From positions 71,319,436-71,383,435 of the forward strand of contig CM059564.1 in assembly GCA_030386875.1 (NCBI GenBank): a stretch of DNA of 64,000 bases, given 5' to 3'. The position numbers and the translations under genes were made by a program. Origin of the DNA: Morinoia aosen. Its lineage: Eukaryota; Arthropoda; Malacostraca; Amphipoda; Talitridae. The notes beneath the pieces were generated by a model, which made no database searches, was not told where the DNA came from, and saw only the letters and a program-made list of their open reading frames with translations. This document shows, piece after piece, positions 1-8,638 of the stretch (positions are counted from its first letter, which is position 1; the number at the start of each line of letters is the position of its first letter).

Positions 1-350
1 AATGATACGTGAATAATTAATGAATAAGACTAAATCTAATACTATACTGACTACACATTTTGTACGAGAAAGGAAGATTGAGTCTCATTTAAAATCGGTA
101 TGGATTAACAGTATTCTAGAATGAAATCCGAAGTTTTGTGTATCTAGAGATACTGTAGTTGTCATTCTCTGAATGTCGTCTAAATGAACAAGAGTGTTGC
201 ATTCCTCTGGATGTGAGCACACTGCAGATTACAAAGGAGATGTAATGGGAAGATTTGCAAGGTCCTTCCAGCAAGCGCTGACACGCGAGTACAGACGTCG
301 AGACATCTTAAAGATGCGATGTACTCCGACGCACAACATGCGCAGTAATA
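1..350. other. unassigned sequence
   Basis: AT-rich sequence with no recognisable coding or repeat signal. It ends where the terminal repeat of a mariner-like relic begins. Confidence 0.5.
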
Positions 351-463
351 CAGGGTGGCGCCTAAGTCACTTTACTGTGTTAAAACGAAATATCTCTTTT
401 TCAGTATATTAATTACTATTTTTCGTTTCAGAATTTTCAAATTACCTCGTTGGAAATTTAAAT

Positions 464-560
464 ATGAATGAATGCACAACCGAAGAGAGAGTGGAGATAA
501 TGTAATTTTATTTAGAAAACGAACGCTCACTTATTGGAGTACAGTGTAGAGATATGCTAG
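464..560 (+). pseudogene. mariner-like transposase, N-terminal fragment
   Basis: An ATG at 464 opens a frame reading MNECTTEERVEIM, then a stop codon, then FYLENERSLIGVQCRDML. This is the EER-V-I-(x)-Y-EN-RS-x-x-x-V-Q-R pattern at the start of many mariner-type transposases (helix-turn-helix DNA-binding region). The frame is broken by the stop and then cut by the Gypsy insertion at 560/561. It cannot encode a working transposase. Confidence 0.5.
557..560. repeat. Gypsy target-site duplication, left copy (CTAG)
   Basis: CTAG lies directly before the TGTGCG start of the 5' LTR and again directly after the AACA end of the 3' LTR. A 4-bp duplication is usual for Ty3/Gypsy integrases. Confidence 0.85.
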
Positions 561-877
561 TGTGCGCCCGCCGCCTATATAAATAGAATCGGCGAGAGAT
601 ATCGTCGTTCATTAGAGGTGGTCAGCCGTAGAGGTCGCATTACAAACAGAAGCGTCGCTGTCAGTAGCGGAAGCTCAGCTGTCGAGAAAGCATCTGTAGA
701 GATCACCGATGCGCTATAGAAGTAACGAGATTACCTTCCGATCTAAAGATTCTCTACCAATTACGAAGCCTGTGTCAACTCTGAAGTAACAATAAAGGAT
801 ACTACGTTACTGCATCTGATTCACTCCCGAACCTCATTCGCGTTTGGTTACGACCTATTACTGAAAGGGTCGGAACA
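561..877 (+). repeat. 5' LTR
   Basis: 317 bp, TGTGCG...GGAACA. It is identical to the 3' LTR except at 858. The TATA-like box starts 15 bp from the left edge, leaving an unusually short U3. AATAAA at 791-796 is the likely polyadenylation signal, placing R roughly between 605 and 815 (inference). Confidence 0.95.
576..583 (+). promoter_or_regulatory. LTR TATA box
   Basis: TATATAAA at 576-583. An initiator-like TTCATTAG near 608-615, about 30 bp downstream, would be the start of R. The same arrangement is repeated in the 3' LTR. Confidence 0.65.
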
Positions 878-881
878 TATT

Positions 882-899
882 TGGTGCCCGTGTATGGGG
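882..899 (+). other. candidate tRNA primer-binding site
   Basis: TGGTGCCCGTGTATGGGG begins four bases after the 5' LTR. TGG is the complement of a tRNA CCA end and the spacing fits a minus-strand primer site. The matching tRNA was not identified; it resembles a tRNA-His-type site with an extra C. Confidence 0.5.
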
Positions 900-1466
900 A
901 TGCCCATTGAAGAAGAAAGATATCAAGAATTGATCTTCGGTTCTGCTGATCCGTGATTTTAAATGTGAGGAGTGTCACCCTGTTTGGAGTAACGTCGCAT
1001 AGTTATCACATTACTTCAGAGCATCGAGAAAAGGAAGAAAGGGGTCAGCGCAAAAAAAAAAAAATCGAAGTGCTTTCCAAGAAACTCTTCGAGAAAGAAA
1101 CTCTTCGAGAAAGAAACACCAGTCTGCTCATCGCTACTCAAAGGAGAAGATGAAGTGAGGGTCCAGACCAACAACCTGGTCTGTCGACGAGATCTACGCA
1201 TTTACGCACCGTCATCTGCAACGAGAAGAGCTACGAGAGCTACGCATCGCCAAAATATTAAGTTAAGTGTACGCCGATAATGTTGATTGCAAATTAAAAA
1301 TAAGCATGCGCTCAAATTAATGATTATACATCATCATTATAAAATTAATGAGTAGGAAGCTAAGCAGTAAGCGGTAAGCATTGCAAGTGCTGATTCCGGG
1401 AAGTTGGAAGTTGAGCGGCGGAGCAGCCTAGGCATTGCGAAAGCGCAGTAAGCAAGCTGATTCCTG

Positions 1467-1472
1467 GTAAGT
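1467..1472 (+). promoter_or_regulatory. candidate 5' splice site in the leader
   Basis: CTG|GTAAGT at 1464-1472 is a near-consensus donor upstream of gag. Together with the acceptor at 8168-8169 it would remove gag and pol and place the small 3' ORFs on a subgenomic RNA. Insect gypsy-type elements express env by such splicing. Functional use here is inference. Confidence 0.45.
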
Positions 1473-1800
1473 GGGAGAGCGAGCGTGTACGCGGAAAAGT
1501 TGTGTGGAGAGGTAGTCCATTGTTCTCCCAGAACAATTGAAGGAAGTTGTTGCTATTGTTCTCGGCCCATTGTTCCCTGGCATATAAGAGTGAGCTGGAG
1601 CAGCTTGCCTCTGTTCAGAGTGGTGCCAGCCTTCAAGAGCAATTAGCAAATAGCCTGTTTTAAGTCCGCTGAAAATGTGAGTTAAAATTTTATTGTATGT
1701 AGAATATTATCATTTGCATGTAGAAAATTTTATTGTGTGTAGAACATTTTTCTTTTAATGGAAATTAGAGGTTTATGAATATAGGATTATTTTTGTGCTT

Positions 1801-3267
1801 ATGTCGGACAGTGACTCTGACGAATACGAGTACATAAGAACCACCCCGTATGTGACTCGAGTAGGAAGAGTTTCAGTTCCTATTTTTTCCGCGAAGTCGA
1901 TTTCGGTATCAAACACGATGGCGACCACCACAACTGTCACCCCTGTTACCAGTGCAGTCACTACCACAAGCCCTGTAACTAGTACGGTTACCGCTGTGAC
2001 GACTTCTATTGTCAGTCCGATACCTAGTGTTGTAATTGCTGGGCAGGATCTACCGCAGTACAGAGGTAGAAAACGTAGAAACGACCCGGACTTCATAGAA
2101 AATAAGTCACTAGAAACGCATATAAAGAATGTGCGAGCATATTTCAATATGCTGTCAGATAACTCAGAGGAAGCTAAACTAAACTTATTGTTGCGAACTG
2201 CAGACAAGCGGGTAGGCGACTTCAATACGGTTGTAGCCTCCATAATTAGTGAAGGTTATGAATTAAGTTTCGAGGAAGTCGTGCACCTGTTAGAAAATAT
2301 CTACGTTTCAAAAGGTGAAAGATCTTTGCACGCGGTCGCCTGTGATCTAAATAACGTACGCCTGAAAAGAAACGATGCATTAGCTAGCCAGTTTGTGGAT
2401 ATCCTATCCAAAATCCGTAAATTTACCCACAGAATAATGACCAGCCCGGAGTGCTCGAACAGAGCCCACCCCTATGTAGTAAATTGTCCCGATCCTGTTG
2501 CTCTCGATAAGTATGTCGAGAATACTTTAGTTGTTGCGTTAGCTATGGCCATCATTAACCCTCTAGTAACAGAGGATTTCTCCAAAAAACTATTCAATAA
2601 ACCCTTCAAATCGTCGGAAGAGCTCCTTCAGAGACTCGTGACTGTAATTAGGAATTTTCCCGAGGATAAGCAAATATTAGCGACTCGATCTGAGAGATCT
2701 ATGGAAATCTATTGTGCTGAGGATGATCATTCGTCCGAATCAAACTTCGAAGCTGCCTGTGATGAGGCCGAAGTGCATACAATGACAAGAGGCGGAATTC
2801 AAGGTAGAGGTAGGACGCGTAGGCCCTACTCTAGACCAAACTACCCAAGACCAATTTTCCGTGCTAGGCTTTACGTCAAACCTTATTTTGGAGATCGTGA
2901 ATTGGGGACTCTAGAAGTCCAGGCATTGGAGACAGCTGAAACAAAGCGTTGCTCGAAGTGTTACAATCATGTGTGTGTCTGTCAAGGACAAAGCGAGTCG
3001 GCAACCACTGTGGCTAGGAAACCGACTGATTGGTACAAACCAGGTTCATCTCAGACAGCCACCGAGCATTCACTGCGTGATGTAGCTTGTTTTCGTTGTA
3101 ATAAGTTAGGACACTACGCAAGAGATTGTAGGTCCAGAAGAGACTATTTAAACAGACCAGGCAGACCGAATCGTATCCGTGCGCGAGGACAGTATAAAAC
3201 TCGTATGTCAGAAAAAGGCCAGGTAGAAACTTACCAAACTAACAGTGGCAATGATTTTTTAGCGTAA
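1801..3267 (+). CDS. gag: Gag polyprotein of the Gypsy element
   Basis: This 488-residue protein starts at ATG 1801; the preceding in-frame codons lack an ATG. It would form the capsid and nucleocapsid of the intracellular particle. The N-terminus is acidic and serine-rich (MSDSDSDEYEY), followed by a Thr/Val-rich low-complexity stretch at about residues 40-80. A helical capsid-like middle then leads to an Arg/Gly-rich nucleic-acid-binding region at about 335-355. A cysteine cluster lies near 382-392 (CSKCYNHVCVC), and a CCHC zinc knuckle sits at 430-443 (C-x2-C-x4-H-x4-C, CFRCNKLGHYARDC). The C-terminus overlaps the start of pol by 13 bases in a different frame. The ORF is intact. The large antisense frame over the Val/Thr-rich part is a shadow. 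Confidence 0.92.
   Translation: MSDSDSDEYEYIRTTPYVTRVGRVSVPIFSAKSISVSNTMATTTTVTPVTSAVTTTSPVTSTVTAVTTSIVSPIPSVVIAGQDLPQYRGRKRRNDPDFIENKSLETHIKNVRAYFNMLSDNSEEAKLNLLLRTADKRVGDFNTVVASIISEGYELSFEEVVHLLENIYVSKGERSLHAVACDLNNVRLKRNDALASQFVDILSKIRKFTHRIMTSPECSNRAHPYVVNCPDPVALDKYVENTLVVALAMAIINPLVTEDFSKKLFNKPFKSSEELLQRLVTVIRNFPEDKQILATRSERSMEIYCAEDDHSSESNFEAACDEAEVHTMTRGGIQGRGRTRRPYSRPNYPRPIFRARLYVKPYFGDRELGTLEVQALETAETKRCSKCYNHVCVCQGQSESATTVARKPTDWYKPGSSQTATEHSLRDVACFRCNKLGHYARDCRSRRDYLNRPGRPNRIRARGQYKTRMSEKGQVETYQTNSGNDFLA
3255..3261 (+). promoter_or_regulatory. -1 ribosomal frameshift slippery heptamer
   Basis: T TTT TTA in the gag frame (codons TTT 3256-3258, TTA 3259-3261) is a canonical X XXY YYZ site, four bases before the gag stop TAA at 3265. 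The pol frame is -1 relative to gag. It is closed by TGA at 3252 and open from 3255, exactly as simultaneous -1 slippage requires. No obvious downstream pseudoknot was worked out. Confidence 0.85.
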
Positions 3268-6200
3268 ACAGCAGAGACGATTTCATTTCCGATAGAAATA
3301 ACGTCAATGGTAAAAATGAAACTACAATAACTAAGTATGACTCTACGGCGACAAATCCCTGTGAACCCGAGGAGAATTCTGGTGTTGAAGATTCCCTCGT
3401 TAAAAATGTCGAGAGAGTTGATGTGTTAAACATGTCTGAAGATTCCCTCGTTAAAAATGTTGAGAGGATAGATCCACAAATTAAGTGTGAAAATAGATAT
3501 GAATCGCTGGGAGAGGCGGAATTAAGTGATGATCTGAACGCTCACGGCACTGAAATAGAAAGCCACAAAATAATAGAAAGCCATGTGACGGCGAACGTTT
3601 GTAAATACGAAGAAGATGAAGAAGTTGAAGGCACAGGACAAAATGAATTATTTGTAATACGAAAAAGTCATAAGCCCATGATTGTACTTAGAAAAGATGC
3701 AGACCTGTGGAATGCATTGATTGATTCAGGATCAGAGAAGTGCCTAATCAGCTACCACAGAATAAGTGAGATAAGTAATGACGTGAAGCCAAGTTCTCTG
3801 ACTATAAAAGGCGTTAACGCTAAGAGTAATGTTGAAGGCGAGGTGGAGCTTGTCCTGAAGTTAAAAAACGGTATAAGTTTAAAGACAAATGCTTTAATAA
3901 TTAAAGATGGTATTTACAATTATGACGTCATTATTGGGCGTGATTTATTAGACAAGAACGCCGTTGTAGACTTAAAACAAAGATGTTTAATTATCAAAGA
4001 CGAGAAAATCCCCTTTGCAGAGGTAAAACGACGAAAAAAGAGAAAGACAGAGTGTCTCGAGTATTTAATAGAGAATACTGAGTGTCTCATGGCGGACACG
4101 ATTACGTCCAGAGCTAAGAAAAAAGTCCTAAATAAGCTAAGAGAGAAGAGGACGTGCATTGCTGAGAAAGCAAGTGAGGAAGTAAAAAGGGATGGTAAGA
4201 GAGAAAATCAGCCTGTTCGAGGCGCAGTTGCAGTTACCAATTCCCTCACAAGGCCAAGGCCGTTAAGAGTGCATACTCGACAAGTGGAGATTGCTCCCAA
4301 TGTAATTTTGAAACATGTTGGACATGTTGGAAAGTGTAAAAATGGAGAATACATAATAAAGAAAGCAACTTTAAAAGAAGGCATTTGTGTCGCAGAAGCA
4401 ATTGTGAGAGTTAACAATAGGAGACAGATTCCGTTGTTGTTAATTAATAGCTCCGACAGAGCGATTGTTTTACCAGAGAATGCAATTATAAGTACCTTAG
4501 AAAAAGTGGAGAAGGATCATGTTGAATCCGAAGTTTACTTGTCAGATGTACAAGGAGAATTAAAAAGAGGATTGAGTACCTTTGTGCAGGCAACGAGTGT
4601 TGTTCAGGACAGTCATTTAGATGTCGAGAAGAAAGACACTAATAGTAAATCTGCCGGGATCACAGGAGTTGTCGACGAAGGGTACGTTTCTGATTCCAAA
4701 GAAATAGCCCGTGGTCGGCGGAAATTAAATAATGATGATATCAAGTGTAACGATGACGAAATGAAGCCTGAATTGCTGAGTTTGTTGAATGAATTCAGAG
4801 ACGTTATTACTATAGACAATGAATCGATCTCAGCTGCTGCGATTAAACCATACAAAATACGCTTGAAACCTAACGTGGATGTCGTAAATGTCCCTCCCTA
4901 TCGTATTGCCCACCGTTACATGGAAGACTTGAAAGTCGTTAACGAAAAAATGTTAGACGACGGAATTATTAGACCATCGATTTCAGCTTATAATTCACCG
5001 ATAATTGTAGTTCATAAGAAAGATGGAACTATACGTCCGGTAGTTGACTTTCGCAAAGTAAATGAGGTAATTCATGAAGAATCATTCCCGCTGCCGAGAG
5101 TGGACGAGCTTCTCTATAGTTTAAATGGTCAGAAATATTTTTCGAAACTAGATCTTAGGTCAGGATATCATAATATTACACTGACCGATGAGAGTAAAGA
5201 AATAACCGCATTTACAGTTGGTAGTAGAAAATACGAGTTCAACCGCTTACCATTCGGTTTAAAAACCTCACCTGCATATTTCCAGTCAGTAATGACGCAA
5301 ACGCTATCTCCTGTTCTAGGCAAACTATCTTTCGTCTTTATGGATGACGTACTCATCTATTCAAAAGAAAAAAATCAGCATCTTGCCGATATAAAAGTTG
5401 TACTTGAACCATTAAGAAACGCTAGATTGTCAATAAAAACGGAAAAATGCGAATTTTTCCGTGACAAGATAGAATATCTAGGACATTCCATTAGTGGAAT
5501 GGGAACCAGAAGCACTGGTACTGACAAAGTGAAGAATTTAGAAATTCCTAAGAATGTAAAGCAGTTACAGTCATTCCTAGGTCTAGTAAATTTCTTTCGT
5601 AGGTACATAAAAAATTTTGCGAGTATCGCAAGCCCGCTCTATAATCTTCTGAAGAAAAATGTTGAATTCAATTGGTCAAAGGATTGTCAAAACGCCTTTG
5701 AAAAACTAAAGGATGAGTTATGTGAACATACAACCTTAAGTCACCCAAACTTCGATCAAAATTTTCATCTGTTTTGTGATGCATCGAATGTCGGCATAGG
5801 AGCTGTTTTACTTCAATCATCTACTGATAAGGTTCGAAACATGAGACCTGTCGCATTTTTCTCTAAAACGTTGAATTCCACCCAACGAAGATACTCAACA
5901 ACTAAAAAGGAGATGTTTGCTATAGTTGAAGCGTTGAAGTACTTCAAATATCTTGTTTTAGGCTATGATCTGGTCATTTACACCGATCATAAGCCTTTAG
6001 TTCCTTTATTTTCAAAGAAATTGCCTGAAGACAACACGCTCGCTAGATGGAGTATTTATGTCCAAGCTTTTGATGCCAAATTAAAGTATTTTTCTGGGAA
6101 AGCGAATAGTGCCGCCGATGCATTAAGTAGATTAAATCATGACAAAAATCCTTTAACAGAAGGAGAACTATTAGAGTGTTCTGAATTAACCCAGGATGTA

Positions 6201-7679
6201 GAGACTTTTCCCGTTGTAACCAGGCTGCAAGCCGCTGCTGCAGGTAACAAATGTAACAAGCCAGTGACTAAGGAAGAGTTCGAGGAGACAATGCCAGGAA
6301 GTAAGGACAGAAGAAACAACAACAGTACTGCTGAACAACAGACAAGCCCCAGACGTGAACCCAGTGACTTTAATAGCAGACAGAAAACGAGCTTATGCAG
6401 ACTGGATAAAGTTAATACGACTACAGACCATTCAAGTATTAATGACAACTGGTCGTTAGACGAATTTAAACGTGAACAAGATAGTGATCCCTTCTGTTCT
6501 GAAATAAAGGATGCCCTAGAGAAGGCAACTAGAGTTACTAATACTGACATGAATGAATTTCTGATTATGAATGACATTTTGTATAAAAGACGAAGAATTG
6601 ACAACAGACCCAGCACCATTCTGACTATTGTGGTGCCGTATACTCTGCTGCACAAGACAATTCTATTCATCCATAATTTGTCCCATACAGATTTGAATCA
6701 TACCTTGTTTAAGTTTAAATTAAAATATTTTCACCCGTACGAACGGACAATTACACGTAAAATTGTTGAATCTTCTGACATCTGTAAGATTCTAAAATCA
6801 CGAATACCGACGCCGATTAAAATTCTAAATGCTCCAATTGGAACACGATGTTTTCAAACGGTCAGCATGGACTTCTACGGTCCATTAACAATGACAGACA
6901 ATGGGAACAAATATATTCTTGTAATTATCGACCTCTTTTCACGTTTTGTTAAATTATATTCGACTAGTGACCGATGTACAGAGACTGTTACAGATTGTCT
7001 ATGGAATTTTTGCTGTTTGTTCGGTACCCCGGACGTGTTGTTATCCGACAATGCTCTAGAATTTAAATCATCTAATGTAAGAAATTTCACAAAAGGACTT
7101 TCTATCTTAAAAAGGGAAGTTCTGGCTTATTCACCTTTTTCTAATGGTATTGTCGAGCGATGTAATAGAAAAATTCGACACCTGCTCAAGTTATACCTAA
7201 ATTTTCTTACTCATAATGAGTGGGATAGACTATTGGATATTGTGGAGAATTCAATTAACAATAGTTTCAATGAAACTTTAGGAGATACACCCGCATACAC
7301 GGTTTTCGGTAGAGATACGTGTGTGTATATCAGTTCTACTAATTTAGAAGACTTCAATGTTGCGACTACATATGAAGAAGTTCACAAACAAAAATTTACC
7401 GAGTCATCTATTGTAGTGAACAATATTAGAAATGCGATCATTAACGCCACAATCGAAAGAACTGCCTATAGAAATATGAAACGTCGCAATAAAAATTTAA
7501 AAGTGACGGACCGTGTACTAGTAAAAAATCATGCCAAAAAACACAAGTTACAGCTAAATTTCTTAGGACCAGGTATCATTGAAAAGCTAGGTAAAAATTA
7601 CGCAGATATTAAGATCGGTAACAAGATTATCCGAACGAACTTAAACCATGTACTGCCTCTAGATAAGTTAAGAAGGTAA
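3255..7679 (+). CDS. pol: Pol polyprotein of the Gypsy element (PR-RT-RH-INT)
   Basis: This frame of 1,474 codons is made by -1 frameshifting from gag, so codon 1 (3255) is not an ATG start; the first in-frame ATG is at 3432. Domains in order, numbering from 3255: aspartic protease with DSG at 157-159; reverse transcriptase about 560-740 with VVDFR, LDLRSGYH, RLPFGL and catalytic FMDD at 695-698; RNase H from about 835 (FCDAS, D842; YTDHKPL; ADALSR). The integrase N-terminal domain has H1140 and H1144. The catalytic core has D1206, D1265 and E1301, an exact D-35-E. A GPG element near 1437 (LGPGIIEKL) lies close to the C-terminus. The integrase zinc finger keeps both His but only one Cys (C1177); Ser sits at the expected first Cys (1174). 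No stops or frameshifts, so it appears functional. It ends at TAA 7677. Confidence 0.95.
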   Translation, partial: FFSVNSRDDFISDRNNVNGKNETTITKYDSTATNPCEPEENSGVEDSLVKNVERVDVLNMSEDSLVKNVERIDPQIKCENRYESLGEAELSDDLNAHGTEIESHKIIESHVTANVCKYEEDEEVEGTGQNELFVIRKSHKPMIVLRKDADLWNALIDSGSEKCLISYHRISEISNDVKPSSLTIKGVNAKSNVEGEVELVLKLKNGISLKTNALIIKDGIYNYDVIIGRDLLDKNAVVDLKQRCLIIKDEKIPFAEVKRRKKRKTECLEYLIENTECLMADTITSRAKKKVLNKLREKRTCIAEKASEEVKRDGKRENQPVRGAVAVTNSLTRPRPLRVHTRQVEIAPNVILKHVGHVGKCKNGEYIIKKATLKEGICVAEAIVRVNNRRQIPLLLINSSDRAIVLPENAIISTLEKVEKDHVESEVYLSDVQGELKRGLSTFVQATSVVQDSHLDVEKKDTNSKSAGITGVVDEGYVSDSKEIARGRRKLNNDDIKCNDDEMKPELLSLLNEFRDVITIDNESISAAAIKPYKIRLKPNVDVVNVPPYRIAHRYMEDLKVVNEKMLDDGIIRPSISAYNSPIIVVHKKDGTIRPVVDFRKVNEVIHEESFPLPRVDELLYSLNGQKYFSKLDLRSGYHNITLTDESKEITAFTVGSRKYEFNRLPFGLKTSPAYFQSVMTQTLSPVLGKLSFVFMDDVLIYSKEKNQHLADIKVVLEPLRNARLSIKTEKCEFFRDKIEYLGHSISGMGTRSTGTDKVKNLEIPKNVKQLQSFLGLVNFFRRYIKNFASIASPLYNLLKKNVEFNWSKDCQNAFEKLKDELCEHTTLSHPNFDQNFHLFCDASNVGIGAVLLQSSTDKVRNMRPVAFFSKTLNSTQRRYSTTKKEMFAIVEALKYFKYLVLGYDLVIYTDHKPLVPLFSKKLPEDNTLARWSIYVQAFDAKLKYFSGKANSAADALSRLNHDKNPLTEGELLECSELTQDVETFPVVTRLQAAAAGNKCNKPVTKEEFEETMPGSKDRRNNNSTAEQQTSPRREPSDFNSRQKTSLCRLDKVNTTTDHSSINDNWSLDEFKREQDSDPFCSEIKDALEKATRVTNTDMNEFLIMNDILYKRRRIDNRPSTILTIVVPYTLLHKTILFIHNLSHTDLNHTLFKFKLKYFHPYERTITRKIVESSDICKILKSRIPTPIKILNAPIGTRCFQTVSMDFYGPLTMTDNGNKYILVIIDLFSRFVKLYSTSDRCTETVTDCLWNFCCLFGTPDVLLSDNALEFKSSNVRNFTKGLSILKREVLAYSPFSNGIVERCNRKIRHLLKLYLNFLTHNEWDRLLDIVENSINNSFNETLGDTPAYTVFGRDTCVYISSTNLEDFNVATTYEEVHKQKFTESSIVVNNIRNAIINATIERTAYRNMKRRNKNLKVTDRVLVKNHAKKHKLQLNFLGPGIIEKLGKNYADIKIGNKIIRTNLNHVLPLDKLRR
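3387..3472 (+). repeat. in-frame 51-bp tandem duplication in pol N-terminus
   Basis: The block starting GAAGATTCCCTCGTTAAAAA at 3387 recurs at 3438, a shift of exactly 51 bp (17 codons). Both copies encode EDSLVKNVER. It lies in the linker between the frameshift site and the protease and does not disturb the frame. Confidence 0.85.
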
Positions 7680-7757
7680 AACTGTCAACCAAGTTTGGAA
7701 CTGTTCATTACTAATATTCCGAAATTGCCATTCCATATATGTATTTTAATGGTATTT

Positions 7758-7813
7758 AGCTTGTAAGTGAGTTCTATGAGTTTCTAGCTTGTAAGAGCAT
7801 TCTATGAGTTTCT
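7758..7813 (+). repeat. 28-bp tandem duplication after pol
   Basis: Two adjacent 28-bp units (7758-7785, 7786-7813), each AGCTTGTAAG followed by TTCTATGAGTTTCT with minor changes. The first contains TTGTAAGT, a possible additional splice donor. Confidence 0.7.
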
Positions 7814-8144
7814 TTCTTAAGACTTTATGTATGTCTTGCGTTAGGAAATATTGTGTTGCGCAAACACCTTGTGAAGAGATGTTGAGCTTAGGATGTTGCC
7901 ATACTGTTGTTGCGACATCAAAAGCTGTGTTCGTCAAGCCGTCAGCTAGAGTTGATAAACTGAGATGCAATCCTGGAAATGTCAACACGAGAGTGCGAGC
8001 GCGAAGCCGCGAGATCTGCGCTGCTGCCGCAAATTGTTTGGCAACAATGCTAGGCAGTGTAGTTGAAATGAATGTGTCTTAATGAGAATGAAGCGTTGCC
8101 TTATTATGAAACGACAATTGCTTACTTAAACTTGTGGCCATGCT

Positions 8145-8169
8145 AATTTCTTGTGTCGTATCCTTTCAG
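8145..8169 (+). promoter_or_regulatory. candidate 3' splice site before the small ORFs
   Basis: A pyrimidine-rich tract ending TATCCTTTCAG is a good acceptor, with the exon starting at 8170. The first ATG downstream is that of the ORF at 8263, consistent with a spliced subgenomic mRNA for the 3' ORFs. Use of the site is inferred. Confidence 0.5.
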
Positions 8170-8262
8170 ATTCCTTGGACGACTCCGGAACAATTCCAGA
8201 ACATTGCACATACCGACTCACAAGATACTTTAATTCCAATAATAATTCACTCATAAACCCCG

Positions 8263-8487
8263 ATGTGTAGCGGGGGACACGGTCAACTCTGGCGGCCGCA
8301 GGAAACAACGATAGTTTTCGGAATCAAGGTACCTAAAGAAGTATTACGAGAAGCCTACTGCAACTTCAGGGTGTTCCTGAACCTCGATTCCCCGTTGCGT
8401 ACTCGAATTCAAGTGTATGAATCCGGAGAACACGTCGAACTCGTGTTCATAATCAGAATCGCTGCATTCCCAGCGAACATCCGGTGA
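8263..8487 (+). CDS. small accessory ORF (ORF3) in the env position
   Basis: The 74-residue frame begins at the first ATG after the candidate acceptor and ends at TGA 8485. I do not recognise the family. The middle and C-terminal part alternates hydrophobic and charged residues (for example TTIVFGIKVPKEVL and HVELVFIIRIAAF), suggesting a small beta-rich protein. It has no signal peptide or clear membrane helix. It lies where env would be in an env-bearing Gypsy element and is followed by a second small ORF 150 bp downstream. It could be a remnant of a longer ORF. Coding status is supported only by its position and composition. Confidence 0.4.
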   Translation: MCSGGHGQLWRPQETTIVFGIKVPKEVLREAYCNFRVFLNLDSPLRTRIQVYESGEHVELVFIIRIAAFPANIR

Positions 8488-8638
8488 AGAATTACGTTTC
8501 TACATCAACGTGGTGCGCAGGGATAGGGGGCGTGCTCAACCATACACATTAACCAACAATACTGTTGATCTGTAAATTTCTAATTTATCTATCACAATTT
8601 TAATCCCCGCGCTATTAATCGCTTTGTGGCCTGCTAAG

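Noticed and set aside
1773-2243. 156-codon frame on the minus strand
   Set aside because: It lies entirely antisense to gag and reflects the Val/Thr-rich low-complexity codons there.
7804-8082. 92-codon plus frame between pol and the splice acceptor
   Set aside because: It would be removed or lie upstream on the spliced RNA. Composition is irregular (Cys/Ala/Val) with no motif, so it was not called as a gene.
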